A DNA stretch of 64,000 bases, taken from positions 15,907,291-15,971,290 of the forward strand of contig OZ025206.1 of assembly GCA_964019055.1 (NCBI GenBank). The letters are read 5' to 3'. Both the position numbers and the translations under genes were made by a program. A model generated the notes under the pieces. It saw nothing but the letters and a program-made list of their open reading frames with translations. It had not been told where the DNA came from and did no database searches. The DNA comes from Anthopleura xanthogrammica (lineage: Eukaryota; Cnidaria; Anthozoa; Actiniaria; Actiniidae). How positions within the stretch are numbered: position 1 is the stretch's first letter; each line of letters starts with the position of its first letter. Below are positions 10,651 through 24,957 of this stretch, one piece after another.

Positions 10651-11742
10651 GCCGACAACTATTTGGCTAACTCTTTCTGTCTATAGTTTCGGTCAGTGGT
10701 CTTAACCCTAGCACCAGAGTCTCCCTACCTTCACATGAATGGTCCCAGTCAGTTTACCTTTCAATATTGAGCCCCTCAATTAACCACGATCCCAATTCGC
10801 CTCAGGTCATTAAACATCCTGATAGACATATTTAAAATCAGAATAGACATCCATTATCTTCGGTCATTTTCAATAGAGCTGTTTTAGAAGTTGTGACGTA
10901 TTTCCGGGTCCAATTGCTTATAAAAACGCTAAAATAAAGCGAAAAATATTCCCAATGAATTAACCTCCACCTGAAACAATTAGAACTTTGGACAACAAAT
11001 CCTGTTATGAAGAAAAAGTAAGAAAAATCTTTATAAAACTGCTTTTCTTATGGACCCGGAAGTCGTTTTTTCAATCAATCGACGTCATACTTAACCCTAT
11101 TGGAACAGACAGGCGAAGTCCTCCTTCCTGCATGCACCTTCACCTTCCTGACCTCCATCCCCCTCCCCCTCCCCCCCCCCCCCCCCCCCCCCCGAAGCCT
11201 TGTTTACCCTGTCCCTCTAATAATTTAGTGGTCATGGTGGATTGATTTTTTTTTAAATAATTTAACATATTGGTCATTGAAATAGATATAAGCTCCTGAT
11301 TTCATAGAAAGTTAATTTGGCTCGCAAAGCAAGCTAATTTTTGCTATATTGCGTTCATTGTACTTTCCTCAGTTATTTATGCAAGTCGAATCAGGTTAGA
11401 ATCAAGTTGAGTCAAAAGAATTTTCTGGATCCCTGTGCATCGCGAGGCTTGTTGACGGAGGTCAGGACCCTTTTAGATCGTGTCTGGGAAATTCTACCAC
11501 TGCTAAGTTGACATATAGTGCGCAGACTCTTGAGACCTTCCTTCTCTGGATTTCATTCATAGTTTCTTGTCACATACTTAACAGAGAGGACTTCGCTTGG
11601 TGTGTGATTGATCAACAAACGACCCAAACAATCGAATCAAGCAGACTCCAAACCACAGAATACCTCATGTCAGTTAATCGGTAACCATATTGTGATCGAT
11701 TATATTTGGACCGTGGCAGTACCGTAGGGAAGTTGCTTCGAC
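10651..11742. other. Intergenic, no gene seen
   Basis: No exon or conserved protein recognised. A long poly-C tract sits at about 11156-11193 and the rest is AT-rich unique sequence. The promoter of the ZP gene should lie near the downstream end, but no clear motif was identified. Confidence 0.5.
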
Positions 11743-14700
11743 ATGTTCGCCACCAGCCTGATCGTCTTGCTGATGTTTCAATCGTTTATTGTCTTCATTA
11801 AGTCAGACGGTGAGTCTCAAATATTCATTACGTTAAGTAATAATCGTTTAGCAGTACTTAAATGTTTTACAACATATCGTTAATGCACTCCTCTCTTACT
11901 CAGCACTATCATCATTATTTTAGGCCATTTCTCCGTATCTTTTAAAAATCAACAAAGCTGGCTCGACAGCAAATTGTTTGAGAAAGATTCACCGGGATTT
12001 GCAAACGATATTTATCCATAAGACTTGAGTAAATTCTATGTTCGCTTCGGGCACTTCTACACTAGACATTCCGTCACGCTGTAATAATTCTGATCAGTAT
12101 TTCAGATGAAACAAAAAACGTGTTGATTATCTAGCGATATCACAGTCGGAATCAGTGTTAAAGTGTAAAACTACATATAATGCTAAGTAAAACAAGCATA
12201 ACTCCGCTAACATTATAAACCAATCATTTGTAAACATAAAGAAGTCTTCTGTAGCTTGAAGTCAATGATTAATGCGCCATATGGAAAGCTTAATGTCATG
12301 GCGTGAGTCGCTCCTTGTAGTATTTGAACAATACGTGGCTTTGTTGTGGTGATTCTCAAGTAAAATCATCAGCTCTTGTGGTTTTGTTTTGGTTTGGGAA
12401 TGTCTTATAATTGTTTCAAACAAGCGTGTATTTCTTATTTTGGTTTTAACTTGTTCTTATGTATCACTCAGGGTTAATCCTTGAGCCATTAAAATTTATA
12501 AATCTGTGGGATGATGTCTAATATGAACCAAGGAATGAGTTCAGCCTTCGACCGACGTGGCAGGCATAACCTTTCTGTTGAATATTTCGCGTATCATGTT
12601 TATCACCTCAAACAATGTAATGTTTTAAAAACAATTGATAATAATTTAGATTCAAAAAAATCTTTAGTGTAAAATAATCTATAAATTACACAGAAACGTT
12701 AACTCAATTAACGCCATTAATATACGCCTCCTGACTTGACTACAGCAGACTACTTCCAAAAATTAGATTGACAGTATGGTATAGGTTTCACAGTACCATG
12801 TGCTAGGAGACGATACCAGGAGCAAGAAAATGTGTTGGGTTTCCTGTGGTTTTTTTTACAGGTTCCATCGTAATCTTGAAAGTAAATAAGCCCCCCCCCC
12901 CCCCCTTTTTAACGGAAGAAATTTATTAAGCCCCCCTCTCTATTAAGCCCCCCTCCCCTCCCCCTTCACAACACAATAATGGTAAATCATACTTGAGAGA
13001 CTAACACAAGTGAACCAAATATTGAAAATACCGTGTAATTTGAACAATGCATATACCATGTCATTGACATCCCTATAGATTATGCAAGACGGTCCATAGT
13101 AATACTTCAGTTTAATCCTGAGTTTACCGTGTTGTGTTGTGCGTTTTTGGTTAAAAATCAATAAGCCCCCTCTCTATTAAGCCCCCCCTCTCCAATAAGC
13201 CCCCCTCAAACGTGCCTGAAATAAATAAGCCCCCGGCCCGGGGGGCTTAATAGAGGATTTACGGTATTGTACAACTCTCGCACCTTGCTCACTCAGTTCA
13301 AAAGCCATATATAAACTTAAAACGTTATAGTATATTTTCACTTCTCCCTATTAGACGCATATGAATCTGCCCTAACACCTGAACTACCGTTGCTCATTAA
13401 GGGGATATTATGCAAAACAGGTCACGTGACCTTTCAATCACGTGAAATTTCATTTTAAAAAGCACTCTTGCACGTGAATTTCCCTTGAGAGCCATCTTTG
13501 TTTCAACATTATCCCGAGTTTTGAATTTGTCAGTTCCCGCATTGGTATACAACTATTTCAAAAAGGTTGTCGCAGCTGAAAGCAACAAGCAACTCAGGCA
13601 ACCAACAAAACAAGACGGCAAAGAACATCTGTATTTTACTCCTTATTCATCATTTAGACCCGATTATCTTAGTCCTGTTGTAATGGTGGTCTACAACTGT
13701 TTCGATTCTTAAAAGTGTTGTCCTGAATCTTCGGCTATTTAAGGTATTGTTTGCAGGTGGTCTTGGCTTGTTGCTTGTCCCTTGTTGCTTTCGGCTGCGA
13801 CAACCTTTGTTGGAATAGGTGTATACTAACTACCAATTATTCTCTGAACTGGAGGTGAACAGCTGTAATCCAGTTCTCAAGGTTTGTTTGGTTGGCTGCT
13901 TGCAATGCAATTAAAAAGTGTTCTTTTTGGTATTTCTTTTTCCTTTTTGGTATTTTTTTTTTCTTTTTTGATCTTTTTTTAGTATTCTTTTCATATTTAA
14001 AGTTTAAGATTCAAATCCTCACATTGGTAATTTCTTTTAGGTAAACTACTGGGTTTTTTGTTTTTGATAACAAAATAAATAAATAAATAAACAAATAAAT
14101 AAATAAAATATTATTATTTGTTTTTTATTATTAGTATTGTCTATGTTGTTTGATAACTTATTACTATTATTCATAACTAATATTTTCCTTTGATCCACCG
14201 AAGGTGATGATGTTACTGTGATATGCAATCAAAATAACATGGCTGTCTCACTTCGCAAGGAATTCATCCCGGATTTCTACCTGGAGGATCTCAGTTTGCT
14301 GGATTCCACATGTGAATTTAAACGTGAAGCAAACTATACTCACTTCCAACTGGTCATCCCATTGGTTAGTTGTGGTACTGTAAGCCATCATACAAATACC
14401 ACTATTACATACTCCAATGTCATCCAACACAAGCCCATCGACAAGAATGTGGTCATCAACCGACTCCCCGCACTGGAAATCCCCATTCGATGCTCTTATC
14501 CCAAAAAGGTATTTTTTATTTGATCGATAAGAGTAAATTTGCGTGACTCTGAAAGTCACGCCACTGGCCAACATACCGTCACAGCAAACGTAATGGGGAG
14601 CATCTTTTAAACCAATCACTGCGCGCGATCGATCATTGCTTATACAGAGTGAACATGCACGGCCTGGCACGTCCGTAACTATTATTTTCCAATTTCAAAT

Positions 14701-15030
14701 CTCATGTTCAGTTGTAACATTTAATATTCATATAGTGCATTTGATGTTTATAATGCGCATTTTTCATGGAAAGATGCTCACATTTCTCACTCAACACTTG
14801 CTCACTGACTTGCTCGCGCCATTATTTTACTTGGCGGCTATGACAGCTGTTACCTGCTCCGATATTAGCACGCTCATTTACAATTCTCCCCTCGCACAGT
14901 ATCCATAAAACAGCATTAATGATTGCACACTCTGACCTACGTATTATACTAAACCAGTAGATCAATGACTCACCGATTTACTCTTCAATTTACTGCACTT
15001 AACTCACTTTCACCCTCCCTAGCTCCCTCC

Positions 15031-15127
<97 letters not shown>

Positions 15128-18100
15128 AGAAACTTTGATTTTTCTCTCCAAAAATAATTATGTATGTATATATATAGAATAGAAGAAATTATGGGGTAGC
15201 GTCGCTCATATTTTTTTCAGATAGCCTTGGTAGTAGATTACCAGGAAAATATCATTGAAGGTATAATTATCTTTTTATCTTATAATTTCTTTTTGTCTAA
15301 TAGTTATCTTTTTATCCCATACGAAATGAAGAAAACGTGCTCGAGAGACCGGATCCGACCGAAGGCCGATCGGTTTTCTGAAAATTCATTACGTTGGCAG
15401 AACTAGCAAATCACTCCTACGACCCATGAATCATTTCTTTGCTCACCGCTGCTATCCATCATTGAATTGTTTTTTTTTTCTTCCCTCCCACCCCCTCTCT
15501 CTACTTCTCTTTTTCTCTTTCTCTGTCTCTCTCGGTTCCGGTACAAACTTATTACTCGTGACTCAGTCAGTTTATTGCACAATTACACATATGTGTCACA
15601 GTTTCTTACAGCTTTTGACACGCTCACTGTATTCATGTGACTCATTCCTCACCTACGCGTCTGTTTATTCTCATCTTCAATTATGTCCTAGACCTTTTTG
15701 TAGAGTATGTAAAAACCTTGCTTTTGGAAATGAGCAGATTATTTTGAAATCTCTAAGTGTCGAGTTTTATATCAGTCATAACATATCATGATTAATGACC
15801 TTTCAGAATAATTGGGTTTTATTGGACTTTTTACTCATGCTCTTTACATTTCCTCACCCTAGGTAGAGGCCTCCTACGCGGATATCGACGTCAAACAAAG
15901 AACACTTGAATTAAAAGTAGAAGATGGTTCCGGCGAGTTTAACTTGCAAATGGGTCTTTACAAGGACGAGACGTTTATCGAAGAATATGATAATTTCCCT
16001 GTGACTGTTCCCTTGAACGACCGTTTATTCTTTCAACTCATCGTCGACTCGGCAGATAAAACTTTGTCAATAGTAGCAGACACGTGTTTTGCCACTCCCA
16101 CTCGCTTCCCTTCTGTGGCCAATGGGTATATCATCATAAAGGACAGGTAACCCGTCATGATATTTTTTATTTTTTTACAAAGCTTATCATTATAATCTTA
16201 TTTATAGCCTTTTAAATCCAAATGACTAAGTAAGACTGAAATAATTAGTCTCGCCTATAGGTGGCTGCTTGGAATCATGCTGTGTCAGTCAGCACGTTAG
16301 AAAAGACTAGTTATTTGCATAACGTGGTGAACCGTTTCGACGTGACTCAGGTTCTGTCATTTGGTTCGAACCATGTTCATTAACTGTTTTAACTGACTCG
16401 ATCACCAGGAGAGGGGAGGGGGTGGAGGGGGATGGATGAAAACAGTATGCCGTTCAGTACCTTATATCGCGTCACACCCACGAGTAATTTGAGAAGAGAA
16501 GAAGGGGAAAGATAACAGCTTAATGCTGTTTAATTATCATTGAGTTTTATGGGTTTTTTTAGAGGAAAAATCTGGGTCTTTTTACTACCTATCGGGGCAC
16601 ACCCACGAAGAAGAAAGAAAGAGACTGACAGACACATGAAAAATCTTTAGAAATCTTTATTTTTCTATTTTTCTAAAATGATAAATTTTAAAGACAACAG
16701 CATGCTTACACACCGCATCAAACACACCGCGTCAGAGAAGGCAAAAGAAACGAAACAGTTCAAGTTCACTTAGTTATCGGTTATAAATCCTTCTGTGTCA
16801 TAAAAGGAGAGAGATGAGAGCAGAGTAGAGGAGAGAAGAAAAGAAAAGAGAAGAGAAGAGAAGAAAAGAGAAGAAAAGAGAAGAGAAGAGAAGAGAAGAG
16901 AAAAGAAGAGAAAAGAAGAGAAGTAAAGGGAAGAGATGGGAAGGGAAAGAAAGAGGATAGGATAGGATAGGATAGGATAGGATAGGATAGGATAGGATAG
17001 GATAGGATGGGATAGGATAGGATAGGATAGGATAGGATAGGATAGGATAGGATAGGATAGGATAGGATAGGATAGGATAGGATAGGATAGGATAGGATAG
17101 GATAGGATAGGATAGGATAGGATACGAGGACAAAAAAAGAGAAGGAAAAACCGCGATTTCGTTTACTTTGATTGCTATTTCTTTAGAAGAAAAATACCTT
17201 TTATTGTGAGACTTACGATACATTAACAATTTGCGATCATTTTGCCTTGAAGCTTAATTTGATCTAAATCCACATAATAAGATCGAATTTGTAACCGAAT
17301 GCAAAATAAATCCTTCCAATCAATCAAGAGATGAGATGTTACGAAATATTTTTAGTTGCATTTTACATAGGCAACTAGAAAGACAGTCCCTCACACTGTC
17401 ATCATCACGATTATCGTAGCACTGTTATGATGATTTCCCATTTCAGACCACATGTCATTCTATTCGGTCTACGATCCTTTGTTAGTCACATCCTTAGTTA
17501 CTACATCTTTCTGGTAAGCGTTCCTGGAAAAGAATAAAACAATATTCAAGAGAATGATGCGTAATCGAAATGGGAAACTTATACGCCCAGGCTGAATGTG
17601 TTTATAATATTCAGAAATTAAGCTTCGATTGGACCCGAAAATATGTGACGTTGTTTTATAGCAGCTTCTCTTAAGTATGCACAAGCCTACTAACTAATAA
17701 GGTAGTTTGTTGAGGGTCCAGAGTGCTATGCAGATGCGGGATGTCCGAAATGGAAAAAAGTGACGATATAGTGACGTCATCAATAATCCTGAACTGACTT
17801 GTTTAATTTAGATTTAGATTTATTGGGGGGGGGGGGGGGGTGAGAGTGTCCGGTGCACTAATGGACACCGCCTGGATCCGCCCCTGATATTCTATTTTGA
17901 CAAGAAAGTTTGAAAAGGATTTTTGACCGAATTACGAAATCTTGCAGATGTCCTAAAGATGACACGTACCAGGCCCATCCATCACCTCCAGGGGCGCAGA
18001 GGTTCAGTTTCCAGGCATTTCAGTTTGTCAAATCGACAGATGTCCCGTATGTGTTTATTCATTGTGAAGTGCGATTGTGTAATGCTACCGATGTTCATTC

Positions 18101-18708
18101 GAGTTGTGCCATGGGCTGTGAGGAATCAACGGACGTCAAGCAGCGACTAAGAAGAGCCACTACAGAAGATACATTCAGTCTGGAACAAGGTCCTATTGTC
18201 ATATTAACTGATGTAAGCAGAGACGTGGACCCCTTGATAACAGAACATGAGGGTAAGGCTACACTTGAATTTTCAATGGACTTTTTTTTGCGCTGCGCCA
18301 TGTTTACCCCCTTGAAAATAACAACCTTTGTTTCTGCCTGTGTAAACTCATCCTGAAGCGCTTGAATGCGCGGCAACATGATAGTCGCGTTACTCTACTA
18401 TGCATGGAATATGTCTTGAAATGATCCTATGACTTACGTTAAACAAGACTTTTCTAAAGCTTTTTTTATTAGACCACCAACATGGCTGCCATGTCTTGTC
18501 TTTTAAATTTTTTGATTATTTTAAAGGCTCAACTGCCAATCACTGAACTTCTGTTACGTTGATTTTAGATTCGACCTTCAACACACCTCTGTGGGTTCTG
18601 ATTGGAATGGGATTCATCTGTCTTCTTTGCCTCGTGGTACTGCTCTATACTAGACGTCAGTTAATCAATATAAGGTCGTCTCACGTCGTCAAGACAACAA
18701 GATTGTAA
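11743..18708 (+). CDS. ZP-domain type I membrane protein (five exons)
   Basis: Exons 11743-11809, 14204-14508, 15863-16146, 17948-18252 and 18569-18708 join with consistent phases to a 366-aa protein. Residues 1-22 form a signal peptide (MFATSLIVLLMF start). Exon 2 is the ZP-N half with four cysteines, exons 3-4 the ZP-C half with its cysteine set (DTCFA, DRCPKD, IHCEVRLC, SSCAMGC). RLRR at 285-288 fits a furin-type processing site. One transmembrane helix (about 328-346) and a short basic tail follow. ZP proteins polymerise outside the cell into egg coats or apical matrices after cleavage at such a site. The specific role is unknown. ZP family membership is clear from cysteine spacing and architecture; the exon ends are hand-called. 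Confidence 0.87.
12857..13266. mobile_element. Foldback element with AAGCCCCC repeats (intron 1 of ZP gene)
   Basis: The left end has C-rich AATAAGCCCCCC and the right end has GGGGGGCTTAATAGAGG followed by ATTTACGGTA. Between them, TATTAAGCCCCC recurs several times. It looks like a non-autonomous element whose inverted ends expanded into C-rich repeats. Confidence 0.55.
13555..13825. mobile_element. Foldback element (intron 1 of ZP gene)
   Basis: AGGTTGTCGCAGCTGAAAGC near 13565 is mirrored by GCTTTCGGCTGCGACAACCT near 13790, with further matching arms rich in CAACAAGCAAC. A 75-codon open frame across it is judged incidental. Confidence 0.6.
14904..15472 (+). repeat. Dispersed repeat copy 1 with CT microsatellite
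   Basis: Near-exact reverse complement, in two blocks, of 28538-28908. The first block (14904-15030) leads into a roughly 100-bp CT microsatellite and the second (about 15310-15472) contains CCGAAGGCCGATCGGTTTTC. Both copies carry the dinucleotide run at the same place, so the microsatellite travels with the element. It lies in intron 2 of the ZP gene. Confidence 0.8.
16800..17125. repeat. Purine-rich block and GGATA pentanucleotide array
   Basis: AAGAG-type purine-rich sequence (16800-16950) runs into about 34 copies of GGATA (16954-17124), with one GATGG variant near 17006. It lies in intron 3 of the ZP gene. Confidence 0.95.
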
Positions 18709-20236
18709 CGTCACGTGGTTTTTAACAGTCATCCGAAGAAACATGTTTTTGATACGAATAATTACTTCTTGGTTCAGATGGGTTAAACCTTTGTATTTTC
18801 CCGTTCTTATGAAATCCTTATTTATTATTTCCATAATTTCAGGAATAATACTTTTCCCTACCGAATAACATATACAGCTATTTTAAAAAGTGGAAGGGGC
18901 GAATGGGGACCTGTGGTGGTGATTCCGCAGCCGAAAGGGATATAGATGGGGACTGTGGGATATAAATAAGAATTTCTTCGTATTCATTTCTTATTACCTT
19001 AAACAATGCCATTCGCCGTTCAACCCTTCAGTCTATTTAACAATTAGACCCAAAGCCCTCATGGTCTACGGGTCAATAGTCCATTTGGCCGACCATGAGG
19101 GCGAGATTTATGATAGACCATAAGTAGGTGTCTAATTTGTGATGGACCATAAGTAGGTTTATACTAATTTAAAATAGCTGTACAAAAAGTGAGGTTAATG
19201 GTAGCAATCCTCATCATCAGTTATCTCTGGAAGATGGTATAGCATCAAAATTCGTTTCGCAACAGATTTTCCTTGGTCATGACAACACATACCTATGAGA
19301 TGTGGCAAGAATACTTTCTTATTGCCTTAATTTACTTCATCGTTGACGTGTTTTAGGGGTCATAAGCATATCAAGTGGCATTTTACATGTATATATACAT
19401 TATTTTTTCATTTAATAATTCAGTGAAAAATTACTGTATGTATGTATGCAAGGTGCCATTTAGGTTGGGATATTAATATGAAAAAATTAAGAAAGAAAGA
19501 CACCGTCCCGCTTTGAGCGAGGCATCTTCTCATTTCAAACAACCTTTCATTCCCTTGAGTGTCATAGTTATTTCCTGAATTATCATTGACGCTTTAGAGA
19601 CCGCTTTTGAAGGCAAATTTATCACCGTCGAGAATCTTGTCAGTCACAAAAGTTTGAAATGGGAAAATTTCACACCCAAATAGAGACGGCCGACAAGCTG
19701 TTTAGATGTAATATTAGATACAACTTGTCAGAATTTTATTTATTAAATGTTTATTAGTTTATAGTAAAAAATTTTAACTCTTTTTCTTCATTTTTTCTCT
19801 TTGTGGAACGCAGCCGTAAGGAGCTAGTAAGTATAATAAAATCTCATTAATAGAGATCAGTAAAGAGAGAACATTGCCCTCCATGGTCAAAAAGAGGGTG
19901 ATGGTTGGCCAATTCATCAACCTCCCCCTTTCCCTCTTTACACCCAATAGTGTCTTATGATACTTGATTAAATTTTCGAGGTTTATAAATTTTAAGGCTT
20001 GGGAAAAATATATAAATAAAAGCTATACTTATACAACGTATCGATGACTTTAGTTGCTACTGTATCAATACTGCAACTGCTACTGTAGACTTATCAACTT
20101 AACAACTTATTTTCACTTTGCCTTTAGATTCTTAAATATAAATTAAACTTGGATAAATTACTGCCCAACTCAATGATCCCAGTGTACCTACAAGCTGTCC
20201 ATGGGTCTTACTACGACCAGGCATCCAATTTTCAAA
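18709..20236. other. Intergenic downstream of ZP gene
   Basis: No gene seen. A short palindrome (GCCCTCATGGTC and its complement at 19055-19103) sits in what may be a small foldback element. A candidate poly(A) signal AATAAA lies at about 19835, far from the stop codon. The rest is AT-rich. Confidence 0.5.
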
Positions 20237-23200
20237 ATAAACATCAGATAGAATGGATAAAGAAATGTGCAAAAATGTGGTAAAGTCCATCAAAAACATG
20301 GGCTATAATCCATGCTCTTTGCCGAAAACCACCCAGTTTTGAATATATATATATACACACACGAGATGGATTGGATAAAAAACAGTCAGAAAAAGGGTCA
20401 ACATTCAACAAGGCGGTGGGCCATGCTTCATACGTTTTCACCAAAAACCATCAAATATACGCGAAATTGATAGGATGAAGAAAAGTGTGCAAAAGGGTAA
20501 AAGTCCATCAAAACCATGGGCTATAGTCCATGCTTTTTGGTCAAAAACCACCTAATTTTGAAAATATACAATAGATGGATTGGATGAAAAAATGTGTGAA
20601 AAAGGGTCAAAATCAATCAAAATCATGGGCTATAGTCCATGCTTTTTGGTGAAAAAATCGTCAAAATCGATCAAAACCATGGGCTATAGTCCATGCTTTT
20701 TGGTCAAAAACCACCCAAATTTGAAAAAATAAACGAGATGCATTGGTTGAACAAACAGTGTGAAAAAGGGTCAAAATCAATCAAAACCATGGGCTATAGT
20801 CCATGCTTTTTGGTCAAAAACCACCTAATTTTGAAAATATAAACGCAATAAATTGGATGAAAAATGGTGTAAAAAAGGGTCAAAATCGATCAAAACCGAG
20901 GGCTATAGTCCATGCTTTTTGGTCAAAAACCACCTAATTTTGAAAATATAAACGCAATAAATTGGATGAAAAATGGTGTAAAAAAGGGTCAAAATTGATC
21001 AAAACCATGGGCTATAGTCCATGCTTTTTGGTCAAAAACCACCTAATTTTGAAAATATACAATAGATGGATTGGATTAAAAGAGGTAAAAGAAAGGTCAA
21101 AATCAATCAAAACCATGGGCTATAGTCCATGCTTTTTGGTCAAAAACCACCTAATTTTGAAAATATACAATAGATGGATTGGATAAAAAAAAGTAAAAAA
21201 CAGGGTCAAGATCGATCAAAACCATGGGCTATAGTCCATGCTTTTTGGTCAAAAACCACCTAATTTTGAAAATATAAACGCAATAAATTGGATGAAAAAT
21301 GGTGTAAAAAAGGGTCAAAATTGATCAAAATGGGCTATAGTCCATGCTTTTTGGTGAAAAAAAGGGCAAAATCGATCAAAACCATGGGCTATAGTCCATG
21401 CTTTTTGGTCAAAAACCACCTAATTTTGAAAATATAAACGCAATAAATTGGATGAAAAATGGTGTAAAAAAGGGTCAAAATCGATCAAAACCAAGGGCTA
21501 TAGTCCATGCTTTTTGGTGAAGAAAGGGTCAAATTTGATCAAAACCATGGGCTATAGTCCATGCTTTTTGGTGAAAAAAGGGCAAAATCGATCAAAACCA
21601 TGGGCTATAGTCCATGCTTTTTGGTCAAAGACCACCTAATTTTGAAAATATACAATAGATGGATTGGATAAAAAAAGGTAAAAAAAAGGTAAAAATCAAT
21701 CAAAACCATGGGCTATAGTCCATGCTTTTTGGTCAAAAACCACCTAATTTTGAAAATATAAACGCAATAAATTGGATGAAAAATGGTGTAAAAAAGGGTC
21801 AAAATTGATCAAAATGGGCTATAGTCCATGCTTTTTGGTGAAAAAAGGGTCAAATTTGATCAAAACCATGGGCTATAGTCCATGCTTTTTGGTGAAAAAA
21901 GGGCAAAATCGATCAAAACCATGGGCTATAGTCCATGCTTTTTGGTGAAAAAAGGGTCAAATTTGATCAAAACCATGGGCTATAGTCCATGCTTTTTGGT
22001 GAAAAAAGGGCAAAATCGATCAAAACCATGGGCTATAGTCCATGCTTTTTGGTCAAAGACCACCTAATTTTGAAAATATACAATAGATGGATTGGATAAA
22101 AAAAGGTAAAAAAAAGGGTCAAGATCGATCAAAACCATGGGCTATAGTCCATGCTTTTTGGTCAAAAACCACCTAATTTTGAAAATATAAACGCAATAAA
22201 TTGGATGAAAAATGGTGTAAAAAAGGGTCAAAATCGATCAAAACCAAGGGCTATAGTCCATGCTTTTTGGTGAAGAAAGGGTCAAATTTGATCAAAACCA
22301 TGGGCTATAGTCCATGCTTTTTGGTGAAAAAAGGGCAAAATCGATCAAAACCATGGGCTATAGTCCATGCTTTTTGGTCAAAGACCACCTAATTTTGAAA
22401 ATATACAATAGATGGATTGGATAAAAAAAGGTAAAAAAAAGGTAAAAATCAATCAAAACCATGGGCTATAGTCCATGCTTTTTGGTCAAAAACCACCTAA
22501 TTTTGAAAATATAAACGCAATAAATTGGATGAAAAATGGTGTAAAAAAGGGTCAAAATTGATCAAAATGGGCTATAGTCCATGCTTTTTGGTGAAAAAAG
22601 GGTCAAATTTGATCAAAACCATGGGCTATAGTCCATGCTTTTTGGTGAAAAAAGGGCAAAATCGATCAAAACCATGGGCTATAGTCCATGCTTTTTGGTC
22701 AAAGACCACCTAATTTTGAAAATATACAATAGATGGATTGGATAAAAAAAGGTAAAAAAAAGGGTCAAGATCGATCAAAACCATGGGCTATAGTCCATGC
22801 TTTTTGGTCAAAAACCACCTAATTTTGAAAATATAAACGCAATAAATTGGATGAAAAATGGTGTAAAAAAGGGTCAAAATCGATCAAAACCAAGGGCTAT
22901 AGTCCATGCTTTTTGGTGAAAAAAGGGTCAAATTTGATCAAAACCATGGGCTATAGTCCATGCTTTTTGGTGAAAAAAGGGCAAAATCGATCAAAACCAT
23001 GGGCTATAGTCCATGCTTTTTGGTCAAAGACCACCTAATTTTGAAAATATACAATAGATGGATTGGATAAAAAAAGGTAAAAAAAAGGGTCAAGATCGAT
23101 CAAAACCATGGGCTATAGTCCATGCTTTTTGGTCAAAAACCACCTAATTTTGAAAATATAAACGCAATAAATTGGATGAAAAATGGTGTAAAAAAGGGTC

Positions 23201-24957
23201 AAAATCGATCAAAACCAAGGGCTATAGTCCATGCTTTTTGGTGAAAAAAGGGTCAAATTTGATCAAAACCATGGGCTATAGTCCATGCTTTTTGGTGAAA
23301 AAAGGGCAAAATCGATCAAAACCATGGGCTATAGTCCATGCTTTTTGGTCAAAGACCACCTAATTTTGAAAATATACAATAGATGGATTGGATAAAAAAA
23401 GGTAAAAAAAAGGGTCAAGATCGATCAAAACCATGGGCTATAGTCCATGCTTTTTGGTCAAAAACCACCTAATTTTGAAAATATAAACGCAATAAATTGG
23501 ATGAAAAATGGTGTAAAAAAGGGTCAAAATTGATCAAAATGGGCTATAGTCCATGCTTTTTGGTGAAAAAAAAGGGCAAAATCGATCAAAACCATGGGCT
23601 ATAGTCCATGCTTTTTGGTCAAAAACCACCTAATTTTGAAAATATAAACGCAATAAATTGGATGAAAAATGGTGTAAAAAAGGGTCAAAATCGATCAAAA
23701 CCAAGGGCTATAGTCCATGCTTTTTGGTGAAAAAAGGGTCAAATTTGATCAAAACCATGGGCTATAGTCCATGCTTTTTGGTGAAAAAAGGGCAAAATCG
23801 ATCAAAACCATGGGCTATAGTCCATGCTTTTTGGTCAAAGACCACCTAATTTTGAAAATATACAATAGATGGATTGGATAAAAAAAGGTAAAAAAAAGGG
23901 TCAAGATCGATCAAAACCATGGGCTATAGTCCATGCTTTTTGGTCAAAAACCACCTAATTTTGAAAATATAAACGCAATAAATTGGATGAAAAATGGTGT
24001 AAAAAAGGGTCAAAATTGATCAAAATGGGCTATAGTCCATGCTTTTTGGTGAAAAAAAAGGGCAAAATCGATCAAAACCATGGGCTATAGTCCATGCTTT
24101 TTGGTCAAAAACCACCTAATTTTGAAAATATAAACGCAATAAATTGGATGAAAAATGGTGTAAAAAAGGGTCAAAATCGATCAAAACCAAGGGCTATAGT
24201 CCATGCTTTTTGGTGAAAAAAGGGTCAAATTTGATCAAAACCATGGGCTATAGTCCATGCTTTTTGGTGAAAAAAGGGCAAAATCGATCAAAACCATGGG
24301 CTATAGTCCATGCTTTTTGGTCAAAGACCACCTAATTTTGAAAATATACAATAGATGGATTGGATAAAAAAAGGTAAAAAAAAGGGTCAAGATCGATCAA
24401 AACCATGGGCTATAGTCCATGCTTTTTGGTCAAAAACCACCTAATTTTGAAAATATAAACGCAATAAATTGGATGAAAAATGGTGTAAAAAAGGGTCAAA
24501 ATTGATCAAAATGGGCTATAGTCCATGCTTTTTGGTGAAAAAAAAGGGCAAAATCGATCAAAACCATGGGCTATAGTCCATGCTTTTTGGTCAAAAACCA
24601 CCTAATTTTGAAAATATAAACGCAATAAATTGGATGAAAAATGGTGTAAAAAAGGGTCAAAATTGATCAAAATGGGCTATAGTCCATGCTTTTTGGTGAA
24701 AAAAAAGGGCAAAATCGATCAAAACCATGGGCTATAGTCCATGCTTTTTGGTCAAAAACCACCTAATTTTGAAAATATAAACGCAATAAATTGGATGAAA
24801 AATGGTGTAAAAAAGGGTCAAAATCGATCAAAACCAAGGGCTATAGTCCATGCTTTTTGGTGAAAAAAGGGTCAAATTTGATCAAAACCATGGGCTATAG
24901 TCCATGCTTTTTGGTGAAAAAAGGGCAAAATCGATCAAAACCATGGGCTATAGTCCA
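20237..24957 (+). repeat. 4.7-kb satellite with higher-order structure
   Basis: Built from a long unit of about 109 bp and a short unit of about 53 bp. Both begin with the imperfect dyad CATGGGCTATAGTCCATG followed by CTTTTTGGT. Long units then continue through ACCACCTAATTTTGAAAATA and GGATGAAAAATGGTG, which short units skip. Units combine into blocks of about 325 bp (two long, two short) and 486 bp (extended by one more long-short pair), giving a higher-order repeat. Earlier copies (20.2-21.3 kb) are more diverged than those from about 21.4 kb on. The open frames beginning MDEKWCKKG are by-products of the repeat. Confidence 0.93.

Noticed and set aside
13485..13712. 75-codon plus-strand frame
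   Set aside because: Overlaps a foldback element inside a ZP gene intron.
16798..17229. 143-codon frame rich in SYPIL
   Set aside because: Translation of the GGATA pentanucleotide array.
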